64,000 bases of DNA from the NCBI RefSeq assembly GCF_905397275.1, contig NZ_CAJPUY010000008.1, positions 186,001-250,000 of the forward strand, given 5' to 3'. A program made the position numbers and the translations under genes. The notes below the pieces were generated by a model. The model did no database searches. It was not told the origin of the DNA and was given only the letters and a program-made list of their open reading frames with translations. Shown in pieces: positions 47,414-56,340 of this stretch. Origin of the DNA: Cupriavidus yeoncheonensis. GTDB lineage: Bacteria > Pseudomonadota > Gammaproteobacteria > Burkholderiales > Burkholderiaceae. Within the stretch, counting starts at the first letter, position 1. Each line of letters opens with the position of its first letter.

Positions 47414-48349
47414 ATGGCAAAGGCACGCGAGACGCCGGAACGGCTGGCCAAGGAAATCACGTTGCGGCAGTTCCGCTACTTTGTCGCGGCGGCGGAAACA
47501 GGCCAGTTCTCGATGGCCGCGACCGCCGAGCATGTGTCGCAATCGGCCATTACCAACGCCGTGCTGACACTGGAGCAGCGGCTGGCGGTGCGGCTCTTTG
47601 ACCGCCTGCCCCACGGCGTGGCGCTGACCGCCGAAGGCCACCTGTTCCACCAGCATGCGCGGCAGATCCTCGATTCGGTCGAGGACGCCCTGCGCGAGCC
47701 CAGGTTCCAGGTCCATGGGCTGAAAGGCAGCGTGCGGCTGGCGGCGTCCTATACGGTGCTGGGCTATTTCCTGCCCGGCCTGCTGGCGCGCTTTCGCACC
47801 AACTACCCCGACATCGACCTCGACCTGCAGGACATGGACCGCCCCGAGATCGAGCGGGCCGTGCTGTCGGGGGATATCGAACTCGGCATCGGGCTGCTCT
47901 CCAACCTGGAGCGGCCGCAGCGCTTTGCCCGTCACACGCTGATCCGCTCGCGGCGACAGCTATGGACCTCGGCCACGCACCCGCTGCTGGCCATCGAACG
48001 CCCTTCGCTGCGCGATATCGCGGCCTACCCGTACATCCTCATCACGGTGGACGAGGCCGAGTCGTCGACGCTGCGGTACTGGCGCAGCCGCAAGCTGGCG
48101 CCCAACATCGCGTTCCGCACCAGTTCGATGGAGGGGTTGCGCGGGCTGGTCGCGCATGGCTTCGGCGTCACGGTGCTGTCCGACATGGTGTACCGCCCGT
48201 GGTCGCTGGAAGGCCGGCAGATCGCCGCACGGCCGATCGCCGACGCGGTGCCGGACATGGAAGTCGGCATGCTGTGGCAGCCCGGGCGCAAACTGGAAAA
48301 GCCGGCCGATGCACTGCGGGAGTTCCTGATCCACGCGTGCGGAAGCTGA
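47414..48349 (+). CDS. LysR-family regulator, divergent from the indolepyruvate oxidoreductase gene
   Basis: The 311-residue regulator has a ten-residue N-terminal extension before the helix-turn-helix domain (QFSMAATAEHVSQSAITNAV) and a standard effector domain with a late GFGVTVLSDMVYRPWS block. A GGGAGGA site precedes the ATG. The head-to-head arrangement with the oxidoreductase gene suggests control by an aromatic keto acid or its CoA product. This is inference from position. Confidence 0.88.
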   Translation: MAKARETPERLAKEITLRQFRYFVAAAETGQFSMAATAEHVSQSAITNAVLTLEQRLAVRLFDRLPHGVALTAEGHLFHQHARQILDSVEDALREPRFQVHGLKGSVRLAASYTVLGYFLPGLLARFRTNYPDIDLDLQDMDRPEIERAVLSGDIELGIGLLSNLERPQRFARHTLIRSRRQLWTSATHPLLAIERPSLRDIAAYPYILITVDEAESSTLRYWRSRKLAPNIAFRTSSMEGLRGLVAHGFGVTVLSDMVYRPWSLEGRQIAARPIADAVPDMEVGMLWQPGRKLEKPADALREFLIHACGS

Positions 48350-48424
48350 CTGGCCGGCGGCCCGCAGCCTCCTCCCTTTGGCTGGGGCTCAACCTTTCGT
48401 CGCATACCGCACTCCGGGCCCCGA

Positions 48425-48476
48425 AACCCGTTTCATCAGGAGAATGGCGGCCCCCTTGCGCCTGATGAAATGGGTT
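48425..48476. repeat. Long imperfect inverted repeat, 16-bp arms
   Basis: AACCCGTTTCATCAGG (48425-48440) and CCTGATGAAATGGGTT (48461-48476) are inverted copies with one mismatch and a 20-bp centre. It lies between the LysR gene and the Crp/Fnr gene, 110 bp upstream of the latter. It could be a dispersed intergenic repeat, an operator pair, or a leader RNA hairpin. Confidence 0.65.
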
Positions 48477-48584
48477 CTAAGCCCTTCAGCCAATGTTCGT
48501 CTTCGTACAGAACGCGCTTAATGTGCCCACGGGCCGGCACCAGACCGGCAAGAACCTTGCAACGTCGGATACGGGGAGCGCGGG

Positions 48585-49310
48585 ATGGAAATTTCCAGGA
48601 CAGGTGGCAACAACCTGCTGTTGCGACAGCTTCCGGAATCGGAATGGGCGGCACTCAAGCCTTGTCTGGAAGCCGTGGCGCTGCGTAGCGGGCAATTGCT
48701 CTGCGATGCCGGCCAGCGCGTGCGGCACGTCTATTTTCCGAAAGAGGGCGTGGTTTCGCTGCTGTCGCTCCATGCCGACGGCTCCAGCGTGGAACTGGCG
48801 GCGGTCGGCAACGAAGGCCTGGTCGGCCTGCCCGCGCTGACCGGCGCGGAATCCATGCCGCAGCGGTGCGAAGTCAGCCATCCGGGCACGAGCTGGCGCA
48901 TAGCCGCCGGCGACCTGCGCGAGCTCTACCCGCGGCTGCCGCAGATGCAACGGCTGGTCATGCGGTACATGCAGCTGCTGCTGACGCAAGTCGGCCAGAC
49001 CGCGGCATGCATCTGCCACCGGACCCTGATGGAGCAGCTTTGCCGCTGGATCCTGCAGACGCTGGACCGGCTCCAGAGCAACGAGCTGCGCATCACGCAG
49101 CAGCGCATCGCCGAGATGCTCGGCGTGCGCCGCGAGGGCGTCACGGAAGCCATGGGCAAGCTGCAGAACCTGCGGCTGATCGAGCATACGCGCGGCCGGA
49201 TCATCGTGATCGACAGGACCGGACTGGAGTCCATCTCCGGCGAGGCTTATACGATCGTCTCGACGGAAGTGCGGCGACTGGTCGGTGATGCCAGGGAGAT
49301 GGCGCGCTGA
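48585..49310 (+). CDS. Crp/Fnr-family transcriptional regulator
   Basis: The 241-residue product combines a cyclic-nucleotide-binding-like beta barrel (about 20-125) with a Crp-type winged helix (RITQQRIAEMLGVRREGVTEA, 169-189). It lacks the N-terminal cysteine cluster of Fnr and the clear phosphate-binding cassette of Crp, so the signal is unknown. This subtype is frequent in Burkholderiales, often in stress or metabolic roles. A GGGAG ribosome-binding site precedes the ATG. Confidence 0.88.
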   Translation: MEISRTGGNNLLLRQLPESEWAALKPCLEAVALRSGQLLCDAGQRVRHVYFPKEGVVSLLSLHADGSSVELAAVGNEGLVGLPALTGAESMPQRCEVSHPGTSWRIAAGDLRELYPRLPQMQRLVMRYMQLLLTQVGQTAACICHRTLMEQLCRWILQTLDRLQSNELRITQQRIAEMLGVRREGVTEAMGKLQNLRLIEHTRGRIIVIDRTGLESISGEAYTIVSTEVRRLVGDAREMAR

Positions 49311-49761
49311 TCCGCTGATAGTTCCGGATGAGCACCGAGATTTCCGTTCTCCATCAGGCATTTTGCCGCCGCTCAGCAGTTCCTTATTGCGGCGGCCCAG
49401 CCCCTTTGGCTGCGGGAATTGCCCCTGAACTCTCTTTGGCCGAAAAGTCCAACATTTCCGGATGGTGGGGGCGGGATTGTTGCCCCCTAACCGGCTTGTA
49501 TCAGAGCACGCCCTTCTTCTTGTAGAAGTCCTCGGTAGCCTGGGCGAGTGGGATTGGGCAACTGGACAAGCACTCGGGGTGTGTTCAGCGTCGGGCCGTA
49601 GTCGGCCAGTTTCCGCCAGTCGCCATCTCCATCGCACGGTCATTCGAGCGACTGCTCCGCTCTAACAGTGGCAGTTCACGGGCGGACCGCTTCAGGCTCT
49701 CATCGGCCATTTCCGACGGATCCCAACCTGCTCGTCTGCCTGTGCGCGCCCCAGTAGCCCA
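49311..49761. other. Gene-poor spacer
   Basis: This 451-bp region has no convincing gene. A short minus-strand frame ending at 49501 reads ATEDFYKKKGVL before its stop. It could be the last codons of a lost periplasmic binding protein gene, but it is too short to assign. Confidence 0.4.
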
Positions 49762-50646
49762 TCATTCCATGTGAGCTTCGAGAATATCGATCATGCGTTG
49801 GGCTAGCGGTGAAAGATAGGCTCCCGCGCGCGACATCACACCTACGCATCGGCCCAGGTCGAGCGCATCCGTCTGCAATGCAATGGGACGCAGGCCCGCG
49901 CTGTCGCCGGTGGATCCTGCGATGCTAAGCATTTCGGTGCCGCGCACCAGCTCGAACAGTGACGTGTTACCGAAATCGGTCTCAACGCGGAGGATCGGTC
50001 TGGGTAGGCCGAGGTCGGCAAATGCAGCGTCGATCTGCTGGCGGATCGGCAAGTGGGCGCTCGGCAGGAGCCACTGCTGGCCAACGAGATCCTCCAGCGT
50101 GAGATTGTGCTGACGCTGCAGGGGATGGTTCTCGTCAGCCACCACCGCCGGCCTGTCAGTAAACAGTTCGCGTGATGCCAGCGCCGGATTCACCTGGCGC
50201 GGCAGAGGGGCGACGGCAAGGTCGAGTTCCCCCGCCTCGAGCAGGTCCATCAACTCGCGTGCCATGCGCATCGTCAGGCGCAGCCGCGCCACGGGCCGCT
50301 CGCGTATCAGTTGCCGGCACGCACCCAGCACCAGCGCGTTGGGCATCGATGGCGAATAGCCAAGCCGGAGCACGCCCTGTTCGCCGGTCTGGATGCCGCG
50401 CATTTCCTTGATCGCATCCTCGTACTCGAGCCGGATGCGGCGCGCCCTATCCAGAAAGACAGCGCCTGCCTGCGTGACGCGCATGCCAAGCGCGGTGCGT
50501 TCGAACAGCGGCACGCCCAGTTGCGCCTCCACGCGCTGCACCGCCTTGGTCAGTGCCGGCTGGCTCATGTCCAGCGCCTCCGCCGCTCGCCCGATGCCGC
50601 CGTGGGTGCTCACGGCCAGCACGTACTCTATATCGCGAGTCTCCAT
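49762..50646 (-). CDS. LysR-family regulator
   Basis: The 294-residue regulator has a helix-turn-helix at GGIGRAAEALDMSQPALTKA and an effector domain containing LRLGYSPSMPNALVLGACRQL. It is divergent, 109 bp from the acyl-CoA ligase gene, and so is the likely controller of the ligase-dehydrogenase-Bug operon. The inducer is unknown. Confidence 0.88.
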   Translation of the reverse strand: METRDIEYVLAVSTHGGIGRAAEALDMSQPALTKAVQRVEAQLGVPLFERTALGMRVTQAGAVFLDRARRIRLEYEDAIKEMRGIQTGEQGVLRLGYSPSMPNALVLGACRQLIRERPVARLRLTMRMARELMDLLEAGELDLAVAPLPRQVNPALASRELFTDRPAVVADENHPLQRQHNLTLEDLVGQQWLLPSAHLPIRQQIDAAFADLGLPRPILRVETDFGNTSLFELVRGTEMLSIAGSTGDSAGLRPIALQTDALDLGRCVGVMSRAGAYLSPLAQRMIDILEAHME

Positions 50647-50755
50647 TACTCATTCCTGTTGGTTATGCCCAGATTCCTATTGCGACATTGTGGCGATGAT
50701 TCGCATCTTACAGACTGGGCACACCACCACCAGACAGGTTTGCAAGGAGACATCC

Positions 50756-52309
50756 ATGACGTTCGCCTATTTCCTCAGGCGCTCCGCCCGCTATTGGGGC
50801 AACCATCCAGCCGTGCTGTACCGGGACCGCGTGCTGACCTATCGTGAGCTCGATGAGCGTTCCACGCGGCTGGCCAACGCCCTGCTGGCGTTGGGATTGC
50901 GCACGGGAGACCGCGTGGCGATACAGTCGCGCAACTGCCCGGAAGTCGTGGAGATCGAATGCGCGCTGTACAAGGCCGGACTGGTCAAGGCCGCGCTGAA
51001 TCCACGCTTCACGGCAAGCGAGGCATCCGATGTCGTCGAAAACTGCACCCCGCGCGTAATGATCGCGGGCCCCGGCTATACGGATTACTCGCGCGAATCG
51101 CGTGGATTTGGCTGCGTCGAGCACTTCTTTGCGATCTCGGGCGCGCCAGCCGGCTACGGGACCTACGAAGCGCTGATCGAGGGTGGCGCCACCACGGCCA
51201 TCGACTACGTGCCAAAGCCTGATGACCTGGCCGTGCTTCACTTCTCGTCAGGTTCCACCGGCAAGATCAAGGCGGCGATGCAGAGCTACGGCAACAGGCT
51301 GGCATCGATGCGCAAGATGATCCTGAGCATGGACCATCCGGCACGGCCCGGCGACCGCCTGGCGCTGATCGGGCCGATCACGCATGCGTCCGGGATGCTG
51401 ATGCAGCCGTACCTGTTTCTTGGTGCAACGCTGGTGCTGTTCGAGAAATTCGAGCCGGCCCACTTCCTGGCCGAGGTGCCGCGCCTGAGGCTGACCCACG
51501 TGTTCATGGTACCCGCCATGATCAACATGCTGCTGGCCGAGCCCGCGCTGGCCACGGCGGACCTGGGCAGCCTCAGGACGCTGGCCTACGGTGCCGCGCC
51601 GATGGCGCCCGCGCGCATTCGCGAAGCGTGGGAACGCATCGGCCCGATCCTCTCACAGGGCTATGGCGCCAGCGAATCCACATCGGGCGTCACGCGCTTG
51701 TCCACGGCCGACCACGCCGACGCCATCGCACGGCACCCCGGGCGGCTCGCGTCGTGCGGCCGTGCGCTGGGCGAAACCGAAGTACGCGTCGTCGACGAAC
51801 GCGGCGAGGAAGTCAGCGGCGACGACATCGGCGAACTCGTGATTCGCGGTGCGGACGTCTTCCAGGGCTACTGGGGCGAACCCGATCTCACGCATGAGGT
51901 GCTGGTCGACGGCTGGCTGCGCACAGGCGACCTCGCGCGCGTGGATACCGACGGCTACCTGTACCTCGTCGATCGCAAGAAGGACATGATCATCTCGGGC
52001 GGCTTCAACGTGTATCCGACCGAAGTGGAAGCCACGCTGTACCAGCATCCCGACGTGATGGAGGCATGCGTGATCAGCGTGCCCGATGAAACCTGGGGCG
52101 AGAGCGTCAAGGCCGTGGTAGCGCTGCGGCCTGGCCGGAAAGCCAGCGCCGCCGAGCTGATCGGCCACTGCCGCGCGCGCATTGCCGACTACAAGTCGCC
52201 GCGCTCGGTGGACTTCGTCGCGGAGCTGCCCAAGAACGCCAGTGGCAAGGTCGCGCGCAAGCTTGTGCGCGAGCAGTACTGGCTGGGCGCCAGCCGACGC
52301 GTCAACTGA
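50756..52309 (+). CDS. Acyl-CoA synthetase (AMP-forming)
   Basis: The 517-residue ligase activates a carboxylic acid to its CoA thioester through an acyl-adenylate. Motifs in order: the phosphate loop SSGSTGK (164-170, where the usual Pro-Lys after the loop is Ile-Lys), GYGASES in the acyl-AMP site, DGWLRTGDLARVDTDGYL, the hinge KDMIISGGFN, and the C-terminal catalytic Lys in KNASGKVARK. The ATG at 50756 follows AAGGAGA. Related to the FadD13-like and aryl-CoA ligase branch, the substrate cannot be told from sequence. Gene order suggests the acid released by the downstream esterase-like enzyme or captured by the Bug protein. Confidence 0.93.
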   Translation: MTFAYFLRRSARYWGNHPAVLYRDRVLTYRELDERSTRLANALLALGLRTGDRVAIQSRNCPEVVEIECALYKAGLVKAALNPRFTASEASDVVENCTPRVMIAGPGYTDYSRESRGFGCVEHFFAISGAPAGYGTYEALIEGGATTAIDYVPKPDDLAVLHFSSGSTGKIKAAMQSYGNRLASMRKMILSMDHPARPGDRLALIGPITHASGMLMQPYLFLGATLVLFEKFEPAHFLAEVPRLRLTHVFMVPAMINMLLAEPALATADLGSLRTLAYGAAPMAPARIREAWERIGPILSQGYGASESTSGVTRLSTADHADAIARHPGRLASCGRALGETEVRVVDERGEEVSGDDIGELVIRGADVFQGYWGEPDLTHEVLVDGWLRTGDLARVDTDGYLYLVDRKKDMIISGGFNVYPTEVEATLYQHPDVMEACVISVPDETWGESVKAVVALRPGRKASAAELIGHCRARIADYKSPRSVDFVAELPKNASGKVARKLVREQYWLGASRRVN

Positions 52310-52318
52310 GGAGCCACC

Positions 52319-53494
52319 ATGTTCGACCATCTGCCCAATCCTGTACTGATCGAGACGCGTGCGGCCATCCGGCGCTTTGTCGAAAACGAACTGCTGCCGA
52401 TCGAACGCGAGCTGAACCTAGGCGCCGAAGACCCATGGCCACGCGAAGTGTTGCGCAAGGTCTGGCGCCGTTCCAGCGAACTCGGGCTCTATGCGGCCTG
52501 CCTGCCCGTGGAACTGGGCGGCAAGGGCCTCAATATCGCGGAACAATGTGCGCTGAAGGCCGACCTCGCCGCCAGCGGCGCGGTCCTGGCGCCGCATGTG
52601 CTTGGCGACCTCGGAGGGCCGCCGCGCGTGGGCAACATGCTCAAGTACGCGACGCCCGACCAGCTTGCGCGCTACTTCCAGCCCGTGATCCGCGGCGAGA
52701 AGTCGACGTGCTTCGCGCTGACCGAGCCGCATTCGGGCTCCGACGCGCAGAGCATCCGTACGAGTGCCGTTTCCGATGGCGACGACCTGATTGTCAACGG
52801 GCAGAAGCACTACATCAGCGGGGCACCGTTCGCCGACTTTGCCATCGTCATGTGCGTAACCGATGCCACCACCACGCCACCGTCGATCACGGCCGTGCTG
52901 GTCGATCTCGATCTGCCTGGCGTGACCGTCAGTACGGAATACGTGCCCATGTCAGGCCAGCATATCGACGGCGATATCCGCTTCGACAATGTACGCGTGC
53001 CACGCGCGAACATCTTCGGCGGCGAGGGCCAGGGCTTCAGGCTCGGCATGTCTCGCATCAACGTGAACCGCTTGCTGCATTGCCCTTCGATGCTCGGCCT
53101 CGCCATGCGTGCCTACCAGGCGTCGGTGGAATACGCAGGCATGCGCCGCCAGTTTGGCGGGCCGATCGCGCGCTTCCAGGCCATCCAGCACATGCTGGCC
53201 GATATGGCCGCCGCGCTTTGGGCGTGCGAAAGCATGATCGCACAGACGGCAATGCTGGCCGATGCCGGTGCCGACCTGCGCATGAAGGCGGCCGCGTGCA
53301 AGCTGTTCGTGTCCGAACGCTGCTTCGAGGTGGCCGACAAGGCCGTGCAGATTCACGGCAACGTGGGCGTAACGCGCGGCCATCCAGTGGAGCAGACCTG
53401 GCGCAAGTTGCGGATGTTCCGCATCTTCACGGGCACCAGCGAAATCCAGCGCAATACGATCGCCAGGGCGATCCTCGATCCGGGCACGGCGTGA
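52319..53494 (+). CDS. Acyl-CoA dehydrogenase
   Basis: This 391-residue flavoprotein has the family fold. FAD and substrate segments include CFALTEPHSGSDAQ (138-151 region) and the C-terminal block FRIFTGTSEIQRNTIAR. It starts 9 bp after the ligase gene, so both are surely translated from one transcript. The Glu that serves as catalytic base in most members (the E of the YEGT-type motif) is Thr here (T371), and no clear alternative Glu in the helix-G position is apparent. It may use another base or act on an unusual acyl group. Confidence 0.92.
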   Translation: MFDHLPNPVLIETRAAIRRFVENELLPIERELNLGAEDPWPREVLRKVWRRSSELGLYAACLPVELGGKGLNIAEQCALKADLAASGAVLAPHVLGDLGGPPRVGNMLKYATPDQLARYFQPVIRGEKSTCFALTEPHSGSDAQSIRTSAVSDGDDLIVNGQKHYISGAPFADFAIVMCVTDATTTPPSITAVLVDLDLPGVTVSTEYVPMSGQHIDGDIRFDNVRVPRANIFGGEGQGFRLGMSRINVNRLLHCPSMLGLAMRAYQASVEYAGMRRQFGGPIARFQAIQHMLADMAAALWACESMIAQTAMLADAGADLRMKAAACKLFVSERCFEVADKAVQIHGNVGVTRGHPVEQTWRKLRMFRIFTGTSEIQRNTIARAILDPGTA

Positions 53495-53575
53495 TCGCCT
53501 GCCCGAACAGCTGCCACAACAAACCGCGGCGGTGGTGCCGGAAACAGGCATGCCGCCGTATCACAGGAGACAACC

Positions 53576-54574
53576 ATGAATCGTCGACAGTGGCTTGCCA
53601 CGGCAGGCGCTGCGGCCGGTGCCGCGACATTGAATGGCGTAATGAGCCGCGTCGCCAGCGCGGCGGCACCCTATCCGTCGCGTCCGATCCGGCTGATCGT
53701 GCCATTCATCGCGGGAACAGCGCCCGATGCGACGGCACGCTCGATTGCCGCCGAGCTGGCCCCCATACTAGGCCAGCCGCTGGTGGTGGAAAACGTCGGG
53801 GGCGCGGGCGGCATCATCGGCGCGCGCGCGCTCAAGCGTGCCGAACCTGATGGCTACACACTAGGGGTGCTGGCCAACCAGCATGTGATCAACGTGCATT
53901 TGTATCGCCAGCAGCCATATGACGCGGTCCGGGATTTCACGGCGATCTCCGCGCTGTCAGGCGGCCCCGTCGTGCTGGCCGTTCCATCCTCGTCGCCATA
54001 CAGGACGGCGCGCGAACTGATCGACGCGATACGCAGGCAGCCCGCGGGGCTGAACTACGGCTCCGGCGGCAAGGGCAGCGTGTCCCACCTGGCGGTGGAA
54101 ATGCTGTTCCACCAGACGCGGACCAGCGCCGTCCATATTCCCTACAAGGGCGCCAGCGAGATCGTGACGGCCATGATGAGCGGACAGACGCAGTTTGGCA
54201 TGCCCGTGCTGGCCACTGCCGTCCCGTTCCTGCGCAACGGTCAGATCCGTGCACTGGCGGTGTCCTCGGCCGCGCGGTCGATCTACTTTCCCGAGGTACC
54301 GACGCTGGCGGAATCCCTGCCATCGGGCTTCGTGCTCGACAACTGGAGCGGACTGTTCGCCCCGGCCGGCTTGCCGGCGCCGCTGACGAAGAAGCTGTTC
54401 GACGCCATGGCCGCGCTGCAGGCAAGCGGAAAACTCGATGCGTCGGTGAAGGCGAACGGAGGGGAGATTCGCAGGAGCGCGTCGTCCGCCGAGTTCGCGC
54501 ACCTGGTGGCAGCCGAGAACTTGCGCTACGGAAAGCTGATCGGCGAGATCGGGATGCGGGGCGAGGCGGGATAG
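53576..54574 (+). CDS. Bug (TctC-family) periplasmic binding protein
   Basis: The 332-residue product begins with a twin-arginine-free but Arg-containing signal peptide (MNRRQWLATAGAAAGAATLNG), reminiscent of a Tat-like RRQWL motif. The mature part shows PSRPIRLIVPFIAGTAPD, VVENVGGAGG and AEPDGYTLGVL. The last gene before a strong terminator, it completes the ligase-dehydrogenase-Bug operon. The ligand is presumably the organic acid used by the ligase. No membrane partner genes are nearby. Confidence 0.92.
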   Translation: MNRRQWLATAGAAAGAATLNGVMSRVASAAAPYPSRPIRLIVPFIAGTAPDATARSIAAELAPILGQPLVVENVGGAGGIIGARALKRAEPDGYTLGVLANQHVINVHLYRQQPYDAVRDFTAISALSGGPVVLAVPSSSPYRTARELIDAIRRQPAGLNYGSGGKGSVSHLAVEMLFHQTRTSAVHIPYKGASEIVTAMMSGQTQFGMPVLATAVPFLRNGQIRALAVSSAARSIYFPEVPTLAESLPSGFVLDNWSGLFAPAGLPAPLTKKLFDAMAALQASGKLDASVKANGGEIRRSASSAEFAHLVAAENLRYGKLIGEIGMRGEAG

Positions 54575-54619
54575 TACGCCTGTCAGGCACAAAGCCGGAA
54601 GGTCCGGGAAGCTGTACTG

Positions 54620-54663
54620 CACCCTGAAGGTTGAACACCCGTTCAATCTTCAGGGTGTTTTTT
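54620..54663 (+). terminator. Strong rho-independent terminator
   Basis: A 17-bp stem (one G-U pair) formed by 54620-54636 and 54641-54657 with an ACCC loop is followed by six T. It ends the ligase-dehydrogenase-Bug operon, so the serine hydrolase and porin genes downstream need their own promoter or read-through. Confidence 0.93.
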
Positions 54664-54843
54664 ATGACGAAGTACAGTGAGAGCTTCAGCCTGGTTGCCT
54701 CACGGACGACAAGACCGAACCGGCGACTCGTTCATTCCCGACGGCTATGGCTTTATGCCTGCCACGCAATTGCCGGGTATCCGCCACACCCCGCATCCTC
54801 CTGGCAACGCGCTGGTCGAAGCGCGGGCAACGGAGGAGACAAG

Positions 54844-56223
54844 GTGCGGTTCCCATTTCCCATCGGCAGGACCGGCGCTCGGCGCCATTGTGCAATCACC
54901 GCTGCGGCATTGCTGGCCGCGTCGTCGGCGGCAACATCAGCGCAGCCGCAAGCTGCCATATCGGCAGCAGACGCGACGTCGATTGCGACGCCAGACCCCG
55001 CAGCCGGAATCATGCAAGGTTTTCCGCCATCCGCCGACAGACAGGTCAACAATACCAACGCGTTTCACTACCCATACATGCGCTGGGCCTTCCGGCACAC
55101 GCGCGAACTGTCGCCCACGGCAGGCATCCGGCGTTCGGCACGGCCCCAGCCCATGCCGGTGCAATCAGTTAAGGGCCTGGACCTGGTCAGCTTTGAGCTC
55201 GATGGCAAGACCATCCGGATTGACGAATATTTGCGCCAGACCCACACCGATGGCTTCATCGTGCTGCACGAAGGGCGCATCGTCTATGAGCGCTACTTCG
55301 ACGGTTTCGGCGTTGACCAGTTGCACATCTGGGCATCGATGACCAAATCGCTGACCGGACTGCTGGCCGCCATGCTTGTCGACGAGGGCAAGCTCGATCC
55401 GCAAGCCACATTGTCCACATACGTGCCCGAACTGGCTGGCACCCCATTCGGAGACGCCACCGTCCAGCAGAACCTCGATATGGAGGTAGCCGTCGCCTAT
55501 CCGGAGCACCTTCCACCGGATCTTGCCTTGTTCGGCGCGGTGGGTATCCTGCCGCGCCGTGAAGGTGCTCCGGACAGTATCTATGCCTTCCTGAAGGTCC
55601 CCATCCCGGCCGCTGACAAGACAGGCGGCGATGTCTGGTACTACCAGAACGGCTCGCCCGAAGCCGTGGCCTGGGCCCTGCGCCGCATCACCGGCAAGTC
55701 GTGGGCGCAGCTCGTCTCCGAACGCATCTGGTCTCACTTTGCCGAGGATGACGCGAGTGTCCAGATCGACCGCCTTGGCACCGAGATGGCCAGCGGCGGG
55801 TTCAGCAGCACGCTGCGCGATGCGGCCCGTTTTGCCGAGTTCGTCAGACTGGCACAGGCGCAGCGCTTGCCAGGCCATGTTGCCGATGCCGTTCGCATCG
55901 CTCTGCAGCCCGGCCGCAACCAGGCCCGGTTCGCGCGAGGCAACCTGGCGGCCGGCCGGCAGGGCTACGCCTATCGCGACTACTGGTACCAACGTAACGA
56001 TGGCGATGGTTCGGTGGAAGCCGGCGGCCGTTTTGGCCAGAAGATCTATATCAACCCGCGCCGGGCACTGACCATCGTCAAGTTCTCGTCGAACCCTGAC
56101 ACCGCGCCACGTGCTACCAGCGCTGGCGACAACCGGCAGGCGGCAGCACCGCGCCGGCTGCTCGAATCCTCCGAGACGTTCGCCCTGGCCGCGCAGGCCA
56201 TCTACGGCGCCATCGCGCGCTGA
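54844..56223 (+). CDS. Beta-lactamase-fold serine hydrolase (class C / EstB type), exported
   Basis: The 459-residue product has a signal peptide (cleavage near residue 33, TSA). The class C beta-lactamase-like catalytic residues are S165 and K168 in SMTK and Y267-Q268-N269 as the YxN motif. The family covers beta-lactamases, esterases such as EstB and 6-aminohexanoate-dimer hydrolase; this one is too unlike AmpC to predict resistance. A GTG at 54844 is preferred because it follows GGAGGAGA and opens the signal peptide; the longer frame starting inside the terminator is rejected. It may release an acid from an ester or amide for the ligase in the previous operon. Confidence 0.88.
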   Translation: MRFPFPIGRTGARRHCAITAAALLAASSAATSAQPQAAISAADATSIATPDPAAGIMQGFPPSADRQVNNTNAFHYPYMRWAFRHTRELSPTAGIRRSARPQPMPVQSVKGLDLVSFELDGKTIRIDEYLRQTHTDGFIVLHEGRIVYERYFDGFGVDQLHIWASMTKSLTGLLAAMLVDEGKLDPQATLSTYVPELAGTPFGDATVQQNLDMEVAVAYPEHLPPDLALFGAVGILPRREGAPDSIYAFLKVPIPAADKTGGDVWYYQNGSPEAVAWALRRITGKSWAQLVSERIWSHFAEDDASVQIDRLGTEMASGGFSSTLRDAARFAEFVRLAQAQRLPGHVADAVRIALQPGRNQARFARGNLAAGRQGYAYRDYWYQRNDGDGSVEAGGRFGQKIYINPRRALTIVKFSSNPDTAPRATSAGDNRQAAAPRRLLESSETFALAAQAIYGAIAR

Positions 56224-56340
56224 CCCTGGACGACATACCACCTGGCGGCCTTGCGTGCACCCGCGCCGGGCACACGCTTCGCGTGCGGTGCCGCCTGCCG
56301 CGCCATCCACAAATAAATCGACAAAGAGGAGACCAGCAGA

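Noticed and set aside
49328..49525. 65-codon open frame after the Crp/Fnr gene
   Set aside because: No family resemblance or conserved features, and it lies in sequence without coding-like third-position bias.
49501..49560. Possible 3' end of a binding-protein gene on the minus strand
   Set aside because: Only about a dozen residues (ATEDFYKKKGVL) look protein-like; too short to call a pseudogene.
54631..54843. N-terminal extension of the serine hydrolase starting inside the terminator
   Set aside because: The first codons lie in the terminator stem and encode no signal peptide; the GTG at 54844 has a far better ribosome-binding site.
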